Shown here piece by piece: positions 63,898 through 64,000 of a stretch of DNA of 64,000 nt. Below the pieces are notes generated by a model, which saw only the letters and a list, made by a program, of their open reading frames with translations, made no database searches and was not told where the DNA came from. The stretch is from Lethocerus indicus (lineage: Eukaryota; Arthropoda; Insecta; Hemiptera; Belostomatidae). The stretch spans positions 43,716,230-43,780,229 of the forward strand of contig JACDQD010000001.1 in NCBI GenBank assembly GCA_019843655.1, read 5' to 3'. A program made the position numbers and the translations under genes. Within the stretch, counting starts at the first letter, position 1. Every line of letters starts with the position of its first letter.

Positions 63898-64000
63898 GTA
63901 AGTTGCAATATAATAATTATTTACTTTTGACTGATATTATAATATTAGTTCAGTATATAACTGCATTGTTACATCTAACACCTGAAGGTTTATAAAATGT

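Overview
The window carries most of one very large intron-rich gene on the plus strand. It encodes an insect-type L-type (Cav1) voltage-gated calcium channel alpha-1 subunit, the orthologue of Drosophila Ca-alpha1D and vertebrate CACNA1C/D/S. The host is an animal with spliceosomal introns, and the protein sequence points to an insect. I cannot name the order. Supporting hints are TTAGG-like motifs near 9.0 kb, dense (TA)n and (TG/CA)n microsatellites and AT-rich introns.

Layout: 1-12.4 kb is upstream DNA with no recognisable gene but several inverted repeats. A GC-rich leader with the proposed ATG exon (12,477-12,492, five codons) is followed by a first intron of about 12.1 kb. Domain I (24.6-26.8 kb), the I-II linker with the beta-subunit binding motif (27.4-27.7 kb) and domain II (27.8-29.2 kb) are compact. 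The II-III linker runs from 29.4 to 31.1 kb. Domain III (33.7-45.4 kb) contains two 108-nt versions of the IIIS5 exon, 4.8 kb apart. Domain IV (45.5-52.3 kb) is followed by the EF-hand, pre-IQ and IQ segments (52.1-53.6 kb) and a variable C-terminal tail (53.9-63.9 kb). No terminal stop is reached, so the gene continues past the right edge.

I read splice sites by eye. All exon junctions have GT/AG ends and matching phases, and the chain (one IIIS5 exon, the 62.5-kb tail exon, and a 39-nt candidate micro-exon) sums to 5,628 nt, or 1,876 codons with no stop. The four pore loops each carry the selectivity-filter glutamate (EEEE), so this is a high-voltage-activated Ca2+ channel.

The most interesting points are: (1) a mutually exclusive IIIS5 exon pair differing at five residues, one next to a position implicated in dihydropyridine binding; (2) the two copies differ at every CpG site, with CpG in one facing TpG/CpA in the other; (3) an abrupt change inside the gene near 30 kb from CpG-rich, short-intron DNA to AT-rich, CpG-poor, long-intron DNA, visible in exons too; (4) a phase-locked pair of alternative C-terminal exons; (5) a run of tandem hairpin-forming palindromes at 15.1-15.3 kb in intron 1; and (6) an unidentified ORF remnant in the 5.2-kb intron that splits IVS6. 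No operon, CRISPR array or microbial system is present.
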